The notes: generated by a model not told the origin, from the letters alone. A stretch of DNA of 64,000 bases from Porodaedalea pini (GCA_002794775.1 NBAY01000001.1:2790001-2854000); one strand, 5' to 3'. Positions 34,293 to 47,448 are shown, counted from the first letter of the stretch. A program made the numbers and translations.

Positions 34293-36706
34293 CTACTTCT
34301 CAACTTCATGCATACGAACCCACAGCCCCTTCTGCAAAGTGAATGCCATGCCGTTAACCATGGAATTGCGAGACAAAAAAAGTGTGAACAAACTCACATG
34401 AGAGTACATTGTGAGATGCGTCTTGGGGAAGAAACGTTCGATAGACTGACGACCAGGCACTTCCTTCCACTCCGGAGGCGGTCGCGAGTCCGGAGGCTGC
34501 GCAGAGGAATCGAGTTCGAAGGCGTCGAATGACTGCAGTAGGCGCACGATCATGAATGAGGTCTCGTTGTACGCGAACTGGAACGGCATATGAGAAATGG
34601 AGTTTGATCAGTAACCGTCTAGATGTCGTACCTGCTGCCCGAGACAGATACGTGGTCCAGCGTTAAAAGGTAGGAAAATGAACGGATTCGGTGTGAGATA
34701 CTTGTTGAGCCGCTCGTCAAGGAATCTATCCGGGTCGAACTCCATAGCTAATAAAGTGCCAGCTTCTTTAGAGCAAGAAGGGGTCATAGCGAGCAAATAC
34801 TTACCATCCGGACCCCAAAGATCTGCTCGGCGGTGCATCATGAACACCGAGTAGGAGATGCTTTACGGTAGAATATAAGTTTGATACCGTATGCATTGAA
34901 ATGAGTTACCTACCTTGTGCCTGGAGGGACGTACCAGGGCTTCCCTCCCGGAGTCGAGTTCGAGAATGTCGTCGCATTGATAGATTGTCTCATGTCAAAA
35001 GGGCTGTATCAGAAAAACTTTTAACACAGAAATCATGCGGAGCTGTGTGCAGAATTTACACAGCAGGATATAGACGAAGTGTTTCTAAAAGTGATTTATA
35101 TAAGAGCCGCATATGTTGCAATACCAGTTCACATACCGTTTATCACGGCGCGCAAGTACTTCATTGCGCGGATATCGTCATACGTCGGTCTGCGAATTGG
35201 ACCCACAACTTCCAAGATCTCCGCACGAAGCCGATTGAGGACATCGGGATGCATTGACAGAAGATAAGTTACGAATGTGAGCGTCGCTGCAGTCTGTGAA
35301 CGTAGAATCTTTCTGTCAGCTCATTCTATTTGGATGTCAGATGTCAGCGACATACAGTATCGCGTCCCGCGACAGTAATGTTTAGGATCTCGTCCGTCAG
35401 GATGGTTTGATCTACACGTTAAAGGTCAAGCAGCAGTCGTATCGATGTATATGTGTACGCACCATCAGTCAATTTGACAAGGTGATCCAGCAGAGTTTCA
35501 TCGTCTTCGATCTCATCCTTTGCGGCTGAGTTTGCTTTGATAGGAGAGACTCCACCTGCTACCTCCTTCGCGCGCTTCCTCCGGAGAGCCTCATCAACGA
35601 GGGGGTCCAGAAATGCGCGGACAACCTTCACGGGCTCTGCGGTCCCATCATGGAAGATCTCGAACAAAGGCCAGACACAGCCTCGTTGTACCCTCTCGGA
35701 GATGATCATTTGCGCCTCCAAGAAAGCTCGCGCGAACTCCTCTGCAGCATGCTCTTTTTCATTTCCCCCAGGCAGTGTCTGTCCAGGCTGTGCATTGTGC
35801 GGGTACGGAAGTCCTGCACGAAGCGAGTGCACGCAACGCCCAAAGAGGAACTCCGTCGCGCTATCAAGTGTAAATCGCGCGAGGAGATCCTGAATATCCA
35901 ATGCATAACCCTCACGAAAGCGCTGGGACATGCGCACGATTGCCTCGTCTGCATGGCGTGCGAAGAGGTCGAAATGACTGATACGTTCACGGCTGAAGAA
36001 GGGGCGCGTCATGGAACGGTGGAACTTCCACATTTCGCCATCAGAGTTGAATACTCCGACTCCGAGAACAGAGTACATGGCGTATATAAACTGATTTCCT
36101 GGTAACTACGTCAGGATGGAAAGACGTGGGCCTGACAATTCAGTGCGTACCCTTTTCGAAATTATTGAATTCCGTCGCTAGAATTTGCTGAAGGTAGACA
36201 TGTTAGGTTGGACTCTGACAGGCCTACTTCAGGTGGTCACCTTGATATGGTCTGGTTCAGAAGTGAAAAGTCCATCGCTCCAGAAAACGCGTAAGCAGAA
36301 AATATTTCCCAGCCGCTCAGTGACTGGCCAGAATATCTCGGCTTTGATCACAGCTTCAGTAACTGTCTACATATTTGCAAAACCAATACTCACCAATGTA
36401 TCCAGTCTGGAACGACTTAACAAAATTTTGCATTATATCCACATTTCCCGGCCATTTGCCATGAACCACGGGGATCTGGGCTGCTCCCAGTCGCGCCGCA
36501 TCGCGCCGTTTCTTCCAGCCCTGCCAGAGAACCGTTGACATGAAAGCGAACGGATCAGCGGCGAGGATGGCGGTCCATTTCAACGGAGGAGGGACTGAGA
36601 CATCGGACACACTTTGCAGGATGTAGAAGAAACCATACAAGCTAACTACAGGCAGTAAAATGGCAGGGAGAGTGTGTGAAAGGAAGAGCAAGCCAGGTGT
36701 AGGCAT
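34293..36706 (-). CDS. CYP63-like cytochrome P450 monooxygenase
   Basis: Starts at ATG 36706 ([20 protein letters not shown]) with an N-terminal hydrophobic anchor and a second hydrophobic stretch ([19 protein letters not shown]). The positive stretch [10 protein letters not shown] follows. Later exons give [55 protein letters not shown], the I-helix region with an AGRDT-type motif, [49 protein letters not shown], heme loop [12 protein letters not shown] and the last exon [12 protein letters not shown] after an intron with GTGAGT/GCAG ends. Arg and Cys of the heme loop are both present and the frames join cleanly. This layout resembles CYP63, a white-rot family linked to alkane, fatty acid and aromatic oxidation; the family call is from memory. 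It is the intact partner of a tandem pair. Confidence 0.88.
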
Positions 36707-39322
36707 AGTGAGGATGTTTCGGACGCTGGCTTTGGCTCTCTGTTAAATGGGGGGATTGGCTCTCTGCGATTTAGCTGTCAGAAGTATCACGGAGTTTCGC
36801 ACGTGCAAGACTGTGCTTACTCGAGTTGCTGACGCTAAGATGCTGGATAGTCAGCCGAATGTAATCGTTGTTGGCAGAACGCTGTCCCTGTGCTGATCAG
36901 TGATCAGTGATCATCTGACCTCTCTATGCTATGCTATAAAGGTAGTCCACCAATCAGCCGTAGAAATCTCGTCATTAATAATAATATTCACATGCTTGTA
37001 CTAGTTGTAGCTTCCAATGAAATTCATGGATTCACTGAATTATCGCTTGTAGACCATCTGCACTGTTGCTTCAAGGCTTGAGATATCAGTACGAAAGGAC
37101 TACGCGATCCTAATTCAATCGACGGACGCGACTGCTGTTTTGAAGCGGAGCCTAAATACGAGTGTCGCGATGCCGTGCCAGGCATCTAGTTATAACTTCT
37201 CAGAGTGCGTTACAATGATCATTTCCTTCTTCAAAGCCACTAAAGGACTTTTCACAGTCAACCATCTATGCTTGGAGTGGCTTCATTTTCGATCTCAGTT
37301 TTGAGATCCAGCTCAGTATCATTGAACGTGCAGACACATGTCTAAGTGCCTATCGTGAAGGCGTGCGTTTGCGCACCTCACTGGCAAATAAGTCTATTTG
37401 CATTTCCATCGAGCTTTCGACCGGTCCCGTCATGGACATCAAACTACTTCGATAGAAATTTCACTAATTCATTCAATAGAGAGGGTAATGCTCGTATCAG
37501 ATAAGCACAACATTCTCTGACAAGTATTAGTCTGCTCATTTTCTACGTCGTGCTTTGCTGAATTGACCGCAGTCCAATTTGAGTCAGTTCTGCTGTAGTT
37601 ATCTATCGTAGCGTTATAACTTGTGAAGTGCTGTTATCCTGAGAGTATTTCTATAAGACGTCGACGATCTCTCCAGGTGTCAGTAAGAGCTTCGACTGAC
37701 CTATCTGCGGCCTGAGGACGTACACTTGGATCGTGAGCTACAGCAATTGTGCTCGTCCCAACCAGTCCAGTATTAGCCTTGAATGGATAGGCGGGGGTTC
37801 ACCCATACGAGTTCAGAGGGAACGGAGTATACGGTGCCGCACAATATGATATGATATCGATGGAAGTGCGGAACGGCAGTCTTGCGGAGGGCTTTGTCGT
37901 GGGTGTTTTGCTGATCTGATCCCCTGTCGTTCCGTTCAAAGTGCAGGCCCAATGGCTCTGTTCGCTTCAGACTGGTCTGTTTATCCTTCTTCCTCTCTAC
38001 GACTGCGGAGTTCTGATACCGGCTCCTCCGGAAAAAATAAATAAGTATAAGATTGCGGCACATAGAGGAGCAAGGGAACTCAATTTGAGCACCTCAAGCA
38101 AGCGATATGTCCAAGGATTACGGGACACGGGGAGAAACTTTGGCTGAAGTTTGTAAATAATGAAAATGAGGGAGGAAAGGAAGGACGAAGACTGGAGCCT
38201 GCTTGTGCTTTTCTGTTCCTTGTCCCTCATGTGTTCATCATGTTGGAGTGTCTCTATACATAGTCACATATAATTACCAAATCGTTTGTGTCGACGGTTT
38301 TCTCGTGGCTTAAGCGTCCGAGTTATTACCTTGCAACACTGGGTTGCGGGACAAGTCACATAACCGGCATTTTGAATGTGTATAACTGCGAGTGGCGACA
38401 AGTCAGTTGGAGATCCTCTTTAGAAAGAGGCTCACAGTTGACATAAAGGCAGTGAAGTGTCGACAGTCATCATCTGTATACCAGCAAGCCAGCAGGCAAA
38501 TGTACCTTGACTGACCCGGAAGGTACAGGGAAAATGCATGTCTGAGAAGGCAAAGGATAAGTTCGAAAACTCGGGTTGTTTTAGTGTCTTCAATTCTCTG
38601 AAGCTCTGAATTCGTAAGCCCCACGTGTAATGGGATGGAAAAAAAGAAGACTGTGCGCTCAGCAAACAATCCATATGAATCGTGTAGCGGATAGAATGAA
38701 GAAAGCGAACTTCGATGAATGTCTTCAAGTCAGCGTACAATTGCGCGGCATTAGCACATGTAATGAGGTGGAAGGCTAGCATTCCTGTGGTTCTTCGGCC
38801 TTCAGATAGTCCTTCAGATATGTAATTTGCTGGTGAAAGACTGAAAGCGCCGAGATAGACGGGCAGTACCTTTCTGTCCAGTACAATCATATTTTTGAGT
38901 TGATCATCATTTTTCCCGAAGGATTTCACAAGCATGTGAATGGACGTAGTTCAAACGAGCTTCTGGAGCTATTATACTGGTCTTAAGATGCGCATCGCAG
39001 TATTTCTGACCGGGCAGAAGCCGCATACCTACGAAATACGTACGTTATCTTCAGCTGGAGGAAGATAATTACTGGCTCACCTCAGGCAATGGATCATTGC
39101 TTATTAGCTGATATATGATTGCTTAACACTGAAATTTGTCTTCTTGAGTCTTAGAAATTGTGAGTTAGGCCCAAGGGAGCGATGAGGTACGCAGTCAAGA
39201 GCCTTGAGAACGGAGCGCACGTGACCGTAGCTTTAGATCACGCACTCACGTGTTATGACACGCCGCCGCCGCAGCGCGCCTCAGCTCGTTGTGGACAACA
39301 TTGACGCTTGCTTTCTGCTTCC
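36707..39322. other. Large intergenic region
   Basis: About 2.6 kb between divergent genes. A cluster of overlapping TGATCA palindromes lies near 36894-36912, upstream of the intact CYP63-like gene. The longest open stretch (38432-38935, minus) has no recognised motif and its length is within chance for a 64 kb window. The right end contains the promoter of the hydrolase-domain gene, with CACGTG-type sites near 39219-39252. No tRNA genes seen. Confidence 0.5.
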
Positions 39323-42300
39323 ATGACCTCCAGCAGACGCTCGAGCGTATCCTCGATGCGCCGCTCGTCTCTTGCTGTCCCTCGCAAATCAACTCAGACC
39401 CCGAGTATCAGTATCGTCTACGCCGAACCTGAACAGAGCTCGCCGCCGCTAGGCTCCGCGGCGGCCAAGCTATCGCCTCGTTTATCACTGCAGAATATTC
39501 AGGAACGAGGGCGAGAGATAGAGGATATGCAGAATAGTAAAGGGAAGCAGCGCTCGGAAAGCGTTTCGGAGGGTCAAGCGTCGAACAAGAGGTCACGTAC
39601 GGACTCTATCAACTCATTGCCCCAAGGATTACAAATGACCCGAGTAAGGAACGTCCACCAGCGAGCAAGTCTTGGTTCTCTTTTCGTCGTACGCCCTCGA
39701 AGCAGTCATTGACTATCTCAGAAGCCACCCAGGCTTGCAACGTCCCAGTGCATATCTCGACATCAGGTTCACCGGATAGTATCTCAGACGCGACTGAGGC
39801 TTCTGATGCACCTGGAGATCCCTTGCTCTCTGAATCACCTAAGAACATCTCGGACCTAGATGTCACAGCTGAAATGGATGAAACGCATTCGCCTCCCAGT
39901 GCTCCAATATCCATTAAGTCGCAGAGCGAAAATCCTGGACACGGTGCTTCTCCGTCTCCTTCTCAGGGATGGTTTGGGTCATTTTCCAAATCTCATAAGC
40001 GTTCCGCACAGAACGACCCGAAGCAGGAAGAACGTACAGTTGATCTGAGTCCGGTGTCGGAGGACCGAACTAGCGAGTCCTCCCCAACTAGTGGTCAACC
40101 ATCATCGTCCCAGTCCATATGGTTTACTCCGCAGAGTCCCCCACGAGCTCAACTAGAGCACGAACCATCAATGCCCTCACCCCTTGATGTCAAAACACCT
40201 GTGCAGCAAGATCCACCTCCCATTATGAAGCCAATGCCGGAGATGGAACTCGTTTCCACGCATTCATCGGAAGCAAAGATGTCCACGCTCAATCCTTTAA
40301 CGAGCAGATTTACACTCTCGATGCCTTTGCTCGGCCGTCCGAAGGTGCCTCTAGAGAAGGTACTCGTTCGTACTGAAAGCGAGAATACAGTCATGCCACC
40401 ATCAGCTGCTTCGTGTAAGTGCATCTAATTAAACAAGTGCTCTAAATACTGAAATGCATATCATGATCATCAGTTTGCGCTGCGTCTCCACAAGCTGAGC
40501 CGACAGTGCCGTCACATACTTCTGCTTCTGTGCTTGCAACTCCAGATGAACAATTAAACTCGGAAGAAAGGGAGTCTGCATCCTCATCATCGTCATGGTG
40601 GCATTATATTGGTCTGGGAGGAAAAGTAGGAGCTTCTCCGGCGTCGCTATCATCGTCGCTTCTTCCTTCGGAATCGCCGGCGACGCCAGTCAATGGCGGG
40701 GGTGAAGAAATAACACGGTCACAATTAGGATCTCCGAGCTCTCAAGACCGCCCGAAAGATGCCGAGGGAACTGCACAACTGGAACACGATTTGAAAGCAT
40801 CTGAAGAAATTACGGGGCGTCCGCTTTCAGTGTCTTCCGGGCAAACAGCTGCTTCTGTTTGGTACAGCCCTTGGGGGTGGTATGAATGGTATACGGCACC
40901 AGCAGCTCCTGAAACATCAGGAGTATTCGCAGCACCGAAGACCGAGGCAGAACTTGTCAAGGAAGAGGCGTTAGCACGCTCCGATTCGCCGGAGGTTATG
41001 GCCTCGACGTCGGCGTCCCCTCTTTCCGGGCTCAGTGACACACCTGAGTCTCAGTCGCCATCTGTCGTGCATGGACCGTCGGAGTTCACCAATCCCTTGC
41101 TCGCATCGCTCACTGGAAATACTAAGGGCTGGGCATCATTTTTTGCGACATCGCGCTCTCTGACAACGAAGTCCGTCACTGAGAAGGGTGAAAAAGTCGA
41201 CGACGAGATGGAAGTCATGGACATTGATGAAGAACGGGATGGTGTAGCTGCGTCGCCCTCTGCATCCACTGTGCAATCACACGTGAGCGCTGTTAGGACT
41301 GATGGCGACAATAAGCAACAGGAGTCTTCCTTAAACGATACGCAGAAGCTCTCCGCGAAACCTAACAGAGCATCATCCCTAAACGGTTCAAGCAAAGACC
41401 CAGGAAAGCCTAAGGAAGGGCCTAGCGTGCCTCTCACGTCTTCTGAGAGTGTGAAACGTAAGGTCACAGATATGCCGTTAGATAAACGGAGTGCGTCGCC
41501 CACGCCGTCGAAGAAGTCCGCAAAGTCCGTACCATCTCCGACGCCTCGCGCACCGAACCTCCTCCTACCTACCTTTAATGATACATTTGGCACTCTTCCT
41601 CGTTCTGTCCCACCGCCACCGTCTCGAGTTTCATCTGCAGGTTCGACTTTCAGGAAGACGTTAGGTTTCGTGAGCAATGTCCTATTCGCTCGTGAGCACG
41701 CTCAGGCGGAGGGACCGAAGGATAAGGGACGCATGCCCCACTCTGAGTTAGAGGAGTTCGGCAAGGAGCTGCCTCGCTCATGGGATGTACTCGGTGAGCC
41801 TCACGGAACACATATGCCTGCTTCGTGCAAGAAGGTTGTTGTCATCGGTGTTCACGGATGGTTCCCTGGTCAGTATATCTATTTCACTGTTGGGCTACAC
41901 TATCTTGTGTCTGACGCTATTATTACTTCGCCTTATAAGGCTACGCTATGCGGACCGTTATCGGGGAGGTGGGATGGAATGCAGTTCCGCTTGTGTCGCT
42001 GATCTGACTTGACATCTGTTTCATTTCATATTTCCAGCCTACAGGAACAAGCGCAAAGTTTGCAAACATGATGGGGCTCGCTGTTGAGGATTTTGCTGAG
42101 AAGCATGGCGTCAAATTTGAACAAATCATCAAGATACCTCTGGAAGGCGAAGGCAAGATTGAACACCGGGTAGAGAAGTGAGTCTTGTATTTCCAATCGT
42201 GCTCTTCATTTCGGAACTTGAGTTGATGCTTTCGATTTCATGAGGTTATATCGCAATTTGATCAGCGATGATAGCTGGGTAGAAGCCTTGCATGATGCGG

Positions 42301-43613
42301 ATGTGATCTTTGTGGCTACGCACTCGCAAGGATCCATTGTTTCTACCCATCTCATCAGTCGCCTCATTGCAGACGGACATATTCATACTGCGCATAGCAA
42401 AGGGAGCGAGGTCATAAGTGCCGCGGCCAACATAGGATCTGGATCAGGTGGCACAGCTGGCGTGCAACTTGTGGGAAGACACATGCAGCGAGTGTGTTGC
42501 TTGGCGCTCTGTGGCATCCACTTAGGGCCACTGGCGTATCTCCAGAAAAACTCGTTCTTGATGCCTTATCTTCAGGTCAGCTGAATCGTATGCGCCATAT
42601 GGGATCATTTACTGAGCGATCAATTGTAGTACTTTGAGTCGGAGGCTGCGGCCGAGTTGTTTGAATTCCAGGTTGGTCTTCGTCCTGGTCTTCTACTTGA
42701 TCAACTCAGTTGACCCGTGCGACGTCAATACAGAACACCGAGAGCCGAGTTTCGCAAGAATACATTGAAGCAGTCAGACATGTGCTTGATCATGGTGTAC
42801 GATTTTACTCCCTTCTTCGCTCTGCAAATACTTCGGGAAAAGCTTATCCCTTTTCAGGTGAAACTTGTCTACATTGCGTCCATGAATGATCAAGTGGTGC
42901 CGATCTACTCCGGTGCATTCACGTCTGTATCGCATCCGTTGATCATGCGAGCGCTCTACATTGATGGAGACGCTTACCAGTATGTATCTCATTCGCTTCC
43001 AAGCGACCTTAATTTGACTCACTATTCATCAGTTCCTCTGATTTTTTATCTAATCTTCTCGTTCTTCTGCTTCGAATACGAAACGCGGGACTTTCCGATG
43101 GCGGTCTACTTTCCCATCTTTCTGAAGCGACAGCTGGTTCACTGAACGGCGTCGGACATTCCACTGCGTATGAAGACTTGGCCACGTTCTCGTGCGTTGA
43201 TGAAATCAATCCTCTGCTCGTCGACGATGAGTCGAAGCTGAGATTCTGTATTTTTTATCATCCACAGATTAGCTGTTGACTATCTGTTCCTCGTGAATGA
43301 TGGTTTTGGGGGGCCGCACGAGCTCATTTCCGAGGCATTCAATGCCCGGGATGCGTTGAATGATTACGAGGTACATTTCAAATTTGTGGACTTCCTTCCC
43401 ATGCTGTGTCTTGATGTCCGACCATTCTCCTACCAGATTCCATGGGCACTTCGCGACTTGATTGCAGATGAACGAGTGGTCTATCTTTTCTCAAAAGAGT
43501 TCTCGGAACTCCGAGATGCTTTCGATGACTGGCATCCCCGGACCACCATCCTCCGCGACCTTAAACGCAAGCTGGAGCCGATACGGCGGCTTAAATTAAC
43601 CTCACGGCTCTGA
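39323..43613 (+). CDS. Large disordered protein with C-terminal alpha/beta-hydrolase (lipase-like) domain
   Basis: Starts at ATG 39323 (MTSSRRSSVSSMRRSSLAVP). The first ~800 residues are Ser/Pro/Glu-rich and probably disordered. They are interrupted by tryptophan-rich patches (SQGWFGSFSKS, SSSSWWHYIGLGG, VWYSPWGWYEWY). The C-terminal part has the features of a lipase-like fold: KKVVVIGVHGWFPG with an HG oxyanion element, FANMMGLAVEDFAEKHG, and the nucleophile elbow FVATHSQGSIVS (Ser in HSQG, a variant of GxSxG). KLVYIASMNDQVVPIYSGAF follows with an Asp suited to the triad, then RPFSYQIPWALRDLIADERV. This layout recalls the uncharacterised yeast proteins YML020W/YJR098C, from memory. Several short introns lie between 41.8 and 43.3 kb. 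The join between the first open block (to ~39600) and the second (from ~39640) is unresolved. Substrate is unknown. Confidence 0.78.
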
Positions 43614-45019
43614 TCGATCTCCGCTGTTCAGTCTCAGGTTATACTTCAGACATGTGATTGCACGCACTTTATCATTACCTGCATATAAGCTCATTTGTAT
43701 TGTCATGTATCACACATTCATGTATCACAAGGACTATGTAGATTTGTTGACCATACTTCTCTGTGGGTTTCATAACATCATTACTCGGTATTTCTGCCAG
43801 GCTTGCTTGAAATAGACGAGACTACCTTCTCGTAACTAAATCAACATTTGCACTGCCTTGGGATCTGATTTTGCTCCGCTATCCAGTACATCTGGTGGTA
43901 GTTCTAATGGTGCGTTCTGCTCGCTGCCTCTTCGTCTGAAACCAATTTAGCCAGAATCTAGACATGCACTGCTCAGGCCTGCAGCGGCCCTTTAGCTCAG
44001 CAAGCCGATATGCATCCACTTTACTGTCAATATTAATCCTTAAATGATATGCCAGGCTCTCGGTGTTTGGGATGACCTGTCATCAATAGTAATCTCGCCC
44101 GACGTCGGCATTCATGATTGTGGGACACTGCCGATCAACGGGGAAGCTAGCATCATTAATATTATTCTCTTCATCAAACGTGCTATACTCCAGTCACTGC
44201 GCCACGTTTGACCGCATCACATATGCACCTGCGTGCGACAACCGTATTTGGCTCACAGTACTAGTCTCTTGCCCCATCTCTTTCGTGAGATCTTCACTTT
44301 GCTGATGCGCTCTGGCAGCCTGTCGCATATCCGCACGTCACGAAGAGGTTCATACCTTATCCAGCCTCAGCCCGCGAAGTTTTCCCTTCCTCTTCTCTTC
44401 TTTCATTTCGGTCGGAGACTGCAAAGACAAGCTGCTACAGTGTCACCTCTGATGGGTGAACTCTCCGGAACAGCGTGAGCCTGTGATCCCGGCGTGTGTC
44501 ACCGCTCTGCCTCGTGGACGTATGACTCCGTTAATGAGTTTTCTTGTGGGACTCCTTCGCAGAGTGTAGATCCACCCGAACATTGTCCCTATTTGGAGTA
44601 GGCCTTTGTCTACGTCCGACATTCTCTTCCTCTGAATGGGAAAAAGGACCGCGGGAAGCAGCCCGGAGAAGTGGGGGTAAAAATACGACGGTGCATGGCT
44701 TCAAACGTTATCGGATCCGAAATTTCCTGGAACAAGACGAAGAACCTTAAGGCAGAGCCCCACCAAGTTCTTATCTTCTCCGGTACTTTGAGCATGGGAT
44801 TGCGAGGAAATGCAGAGCTAATAACATGGACTTGGCGGATCCGGTCTCCGGAGAGTAAGGAGTTTATGCCCATGCAGGACGGGAAATAATGCATTGCAGA
44901 CACTATTGGCTTTGCCTATCTGCCATTAACTACAGAAAGTCTGTATATACAAAACACTGTAATCAAAAGAGCTGGGAAAAGAAAGCATTATCAGAAATTG
45001 CCGCGGGTACATGCCAGGA
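43614..45019. other. Intergenic region between convergent genes
   Basis: No domain, splice pattern or repeat that I could support. Short open stretches on both strands near 44.5-44.9 kb mirror each other and look like chance. Confidence 0.5.
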
Positions 45020-46673
45020 TCAGCGGTATTCCGCGCCACAGTCCCCGATAGATGTGATGAGCCTCCGGCCGTTAGATTGATCGAGGACGGCCTCGATTGC
45101 TTGCTGATCTTCAGCAGTCAGATTGAAAGTGAAAACGCGATGGTTGTCGTCCGTGTGTGCCGAGAGTCCCAGACGAGTACCTAGGCTCCGAGGAAGTTTG
45201 ATGTTTCGGAAACGACACTTGTCAAAGAAGTGATATTGCCCTGAGATGCGCATTTACGCACCGATGAGGACAGCTCCAACAAAAGGATGCTCTAGGACCC
45301 ATCGCGTCGCCACATTTGCGATGCTTACTCCGCCGTGACGGTCTCCGATGCTTCGAAGCACGGTAAGAAGGGACTGGAAAAGCGACCAGCTACCCCAGGC
45401 CTTGATGATCATATCCAAGTACTGCGGATGCATCACCGGCCGGAGCACCGGAACAAGCATGAGTAATCCGCGAAGCCGGTGCAAAAATGGCTAAGCCGGA
45501 GTACCGACCTTCCTCTGTGATGGCGTCATTGATCCTTGGTAGGCTTCGGGCTCCGGCTTCCCGAGCCATCCGTCCGCAAGAAATCCGCCGCACTGCAAAG
45601 CACACAGGTTTGATGAGAAATCCGTGGAACTGACCGGCACAGTCGCGAGGCGACAAGTCCGCGCCCGGAATAGGGAGGTCCGCATTGTACGTACCACTGT
45701 TCCGTAGGTGAGAAGCTTGATTCCATGCTTCTCGCAGACATGCGCCATGCCATGTAAAGGTCGTGTGTCGATCAACGAGAACTGTCGATAATAAAAATAA
45801 AAATGCACGGGAATCAGTCGGGAAGAAAGACACCGGGGAGAGCAGACTTGATACTTGCCTGGACCTGGTTGGAAACTATGATCCCGGGTCCCAGCTGGGT
45901 GCATATTTCGTCCGTCCTGATAGCGTCAAAGTTACATAGTCCAATGGCTTTGATGACTCCTTCCGCTTGAAGGTCCCTTAGATGGTGAAGAGCTTCTAGG
46001 TAGCCCTTGTCGGAATAATCTTGCCAGTGAAACTGATCGAGAGGCGTCAGTCGTCTCTCACTGGTTTTAAGGGAACGTCTGAATGGATGGGCGGCGTACC
46101 TGAAGAAGGTCGACAGATTGTCCCTTCATACGGTCCAGGCGTTCCTTGATGGCAGCCTCGACGACCGCTCGTGTGGGAGTTGTCTGCCTGAAGACACACC
46201 ATTTTGTCGCGCCAACGACGCTGGCGGGATCGGCCAAGCTTTGCCTGAACTCTCCCTAAAAAAAACGCGAGTTGAGATTGATGCAGCATGTATTAGCTAG
46301 TAGGCAACTCACAAACAAGAGTTCCGCGCTACCATAGTGGTCCGCTAATGATGCGTCAGTCCTGCGAAGTCTGTCAATAAGTTGCAGGCATTTCTCACCC
46401 TGCAGAAAGCAACCAGATGGGTGTAAGAGTGTGAGTCATAGAAAGACGAAAAGCAAACTTGCCATGTCTGTCAAAAATTTCTCTGTTAGTAAGCAGGACT
46501 CATCTTGGACTGCACTGTCACCTACCAAACGCGATGAAGCCTTCGTCGACATGTCGCTTCATCTCGGCGCGTATCCTGCTGACCGGTGCTGTTCCCCATG
46601 CGTTACTCGACAACTGCCAAAGACCGACGAAAAGACGGGGGACTGTGAAGGGGCCAAGCTGGAATTTCTCCAT
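45020..46673 (-). CDS. Aldo/keto reductase
   Basis: NADPH-dependent oxidoreductase with an (alpha/beta)8 barrel. The start is put at ATG 46673 (MEKFQLGPFTVPRLFVGLWQ), because no ATG opens the longer upstream frame and a TATA-like site lies about 112 bases upstream. Successive exons give VDEGFIAFG, the active-site segment DMADHYGSAELLF (Asp and Tyr), GATKWCVFRQTTP (Lys), DLLQFHWQDYSDKGYLEA (His), GLCNFDAIRTDEI, IIVSNQVQFSLIDTRPL, KLLTYGTVCGGFLADGWLG, GVSIANVATRWVLEHPFVGA and the tail RRLITSIGDCGAEYR. All four catalytic residues are present. Introns are about 50-70 bases. It looks intact and probably cytosolic. The substrate is unknown; relatives reduce aldehydes and ketones, including lignin-derived aromatics. 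Confidence 0.88.
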
Positions 46674-46784
46674 TCTGTCGTCTAGGCTGCCGGTCTCAGT
46701 TTCAGTCTTTGGTCGATAACTGAAACTATTGGTGGGACCGTCTGCTAAGGGCACACTGCTCTGTTGCTTCACATCGAGCGCCCT

Positions 46785-46792
46785 CTTATAAG
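46785..46792 (-). promoter_or_regulatory. TATA-like box of the aldo/keto reductase gene
   Basis: CTTATAAG is a palindrome about 112 bases upstream of ATG 46673 on the minus strand. The position fits a core promoter and supports the downstream start choice. Motif match only. Confidence 0.4.
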
Positions 46793-47448
46793 GAGAGGCG
46801 GATGTGCTTACGCCCTCCGAGCACCTAATACTATCTCAGGGCGGCTGTGCAACGGGGCTTCCTTCGGGCTACGAGCTCGGTCTTGTCACTCGTTAGAACA
46901 AGAGGCAACTCCCACAACGAGATCGACTGCCTGATGAGGAACGGCCGGGGCACTTGATATATGACTGAAACGAAAGGTATACGCTCTTGTAACATGAGTG
47001 GCTGCTTGAATGCCGGCCTAAGAAGCCCTGACAAACACAATCTCAAGCACATACGCGCTGCGAACAAGGGCAGATATGATCTTATAAGTACGTACCCTAA
47101 TCAGAACACTCACTGCACGCTCACTCGGGGGACTACGACAAATACAGCGACGCATGGATTTCATCTCTCTCGTGGCTTGATCGTCACGCACTTCTTTCGA
47201 AGACAGGATAGGCGACCAGGGCTCAGTTTAGCACGCCGCCCCGGCGTCTCGACGTTTAATCGCGAGCAAACAATCTTCGCGGTTTCATGCCTTCTCCAGC
47301 AATGATTTCCCGATTTGATTTCGGGTTCAATGATCACGAAACGATGTGGACATCTGATTCGGCTCGGCCCAATGGAAGAGACTGACGTCGGCTTCTTGTT
47401 ATAAGCCCCATGGCCCTCCAATATAAAGATTCGACGCGTAGTAGATCA

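Noticed and set aside
37645..37700. Possible third CYP63 relic sharing TAAGACGTCGACG with 33538-33550
   Set aside because: Similarity covers about 19 bases only and does not continue into neighbouring codons of the P450 exon.
38000..38060. Possible tRNA suggested by a GGAGIRTPQS-like reading on the minus strand
   Set aside because: No cloverleaf stems or A/B box spacing could be found on either strand.
38432..38935. 167-codon open stretch on the minus strand
   Set aside because: No recognised motif or splice context; a few open stretches of this length are expected by chance in a 64 kb window.
46673..46772. N-terminal extension of the aldo/keto reductase
   Set aside because: The longer frame opens with GTG, not ATG, and lies close to a TATA-like site; the downstream ATG is the better start.
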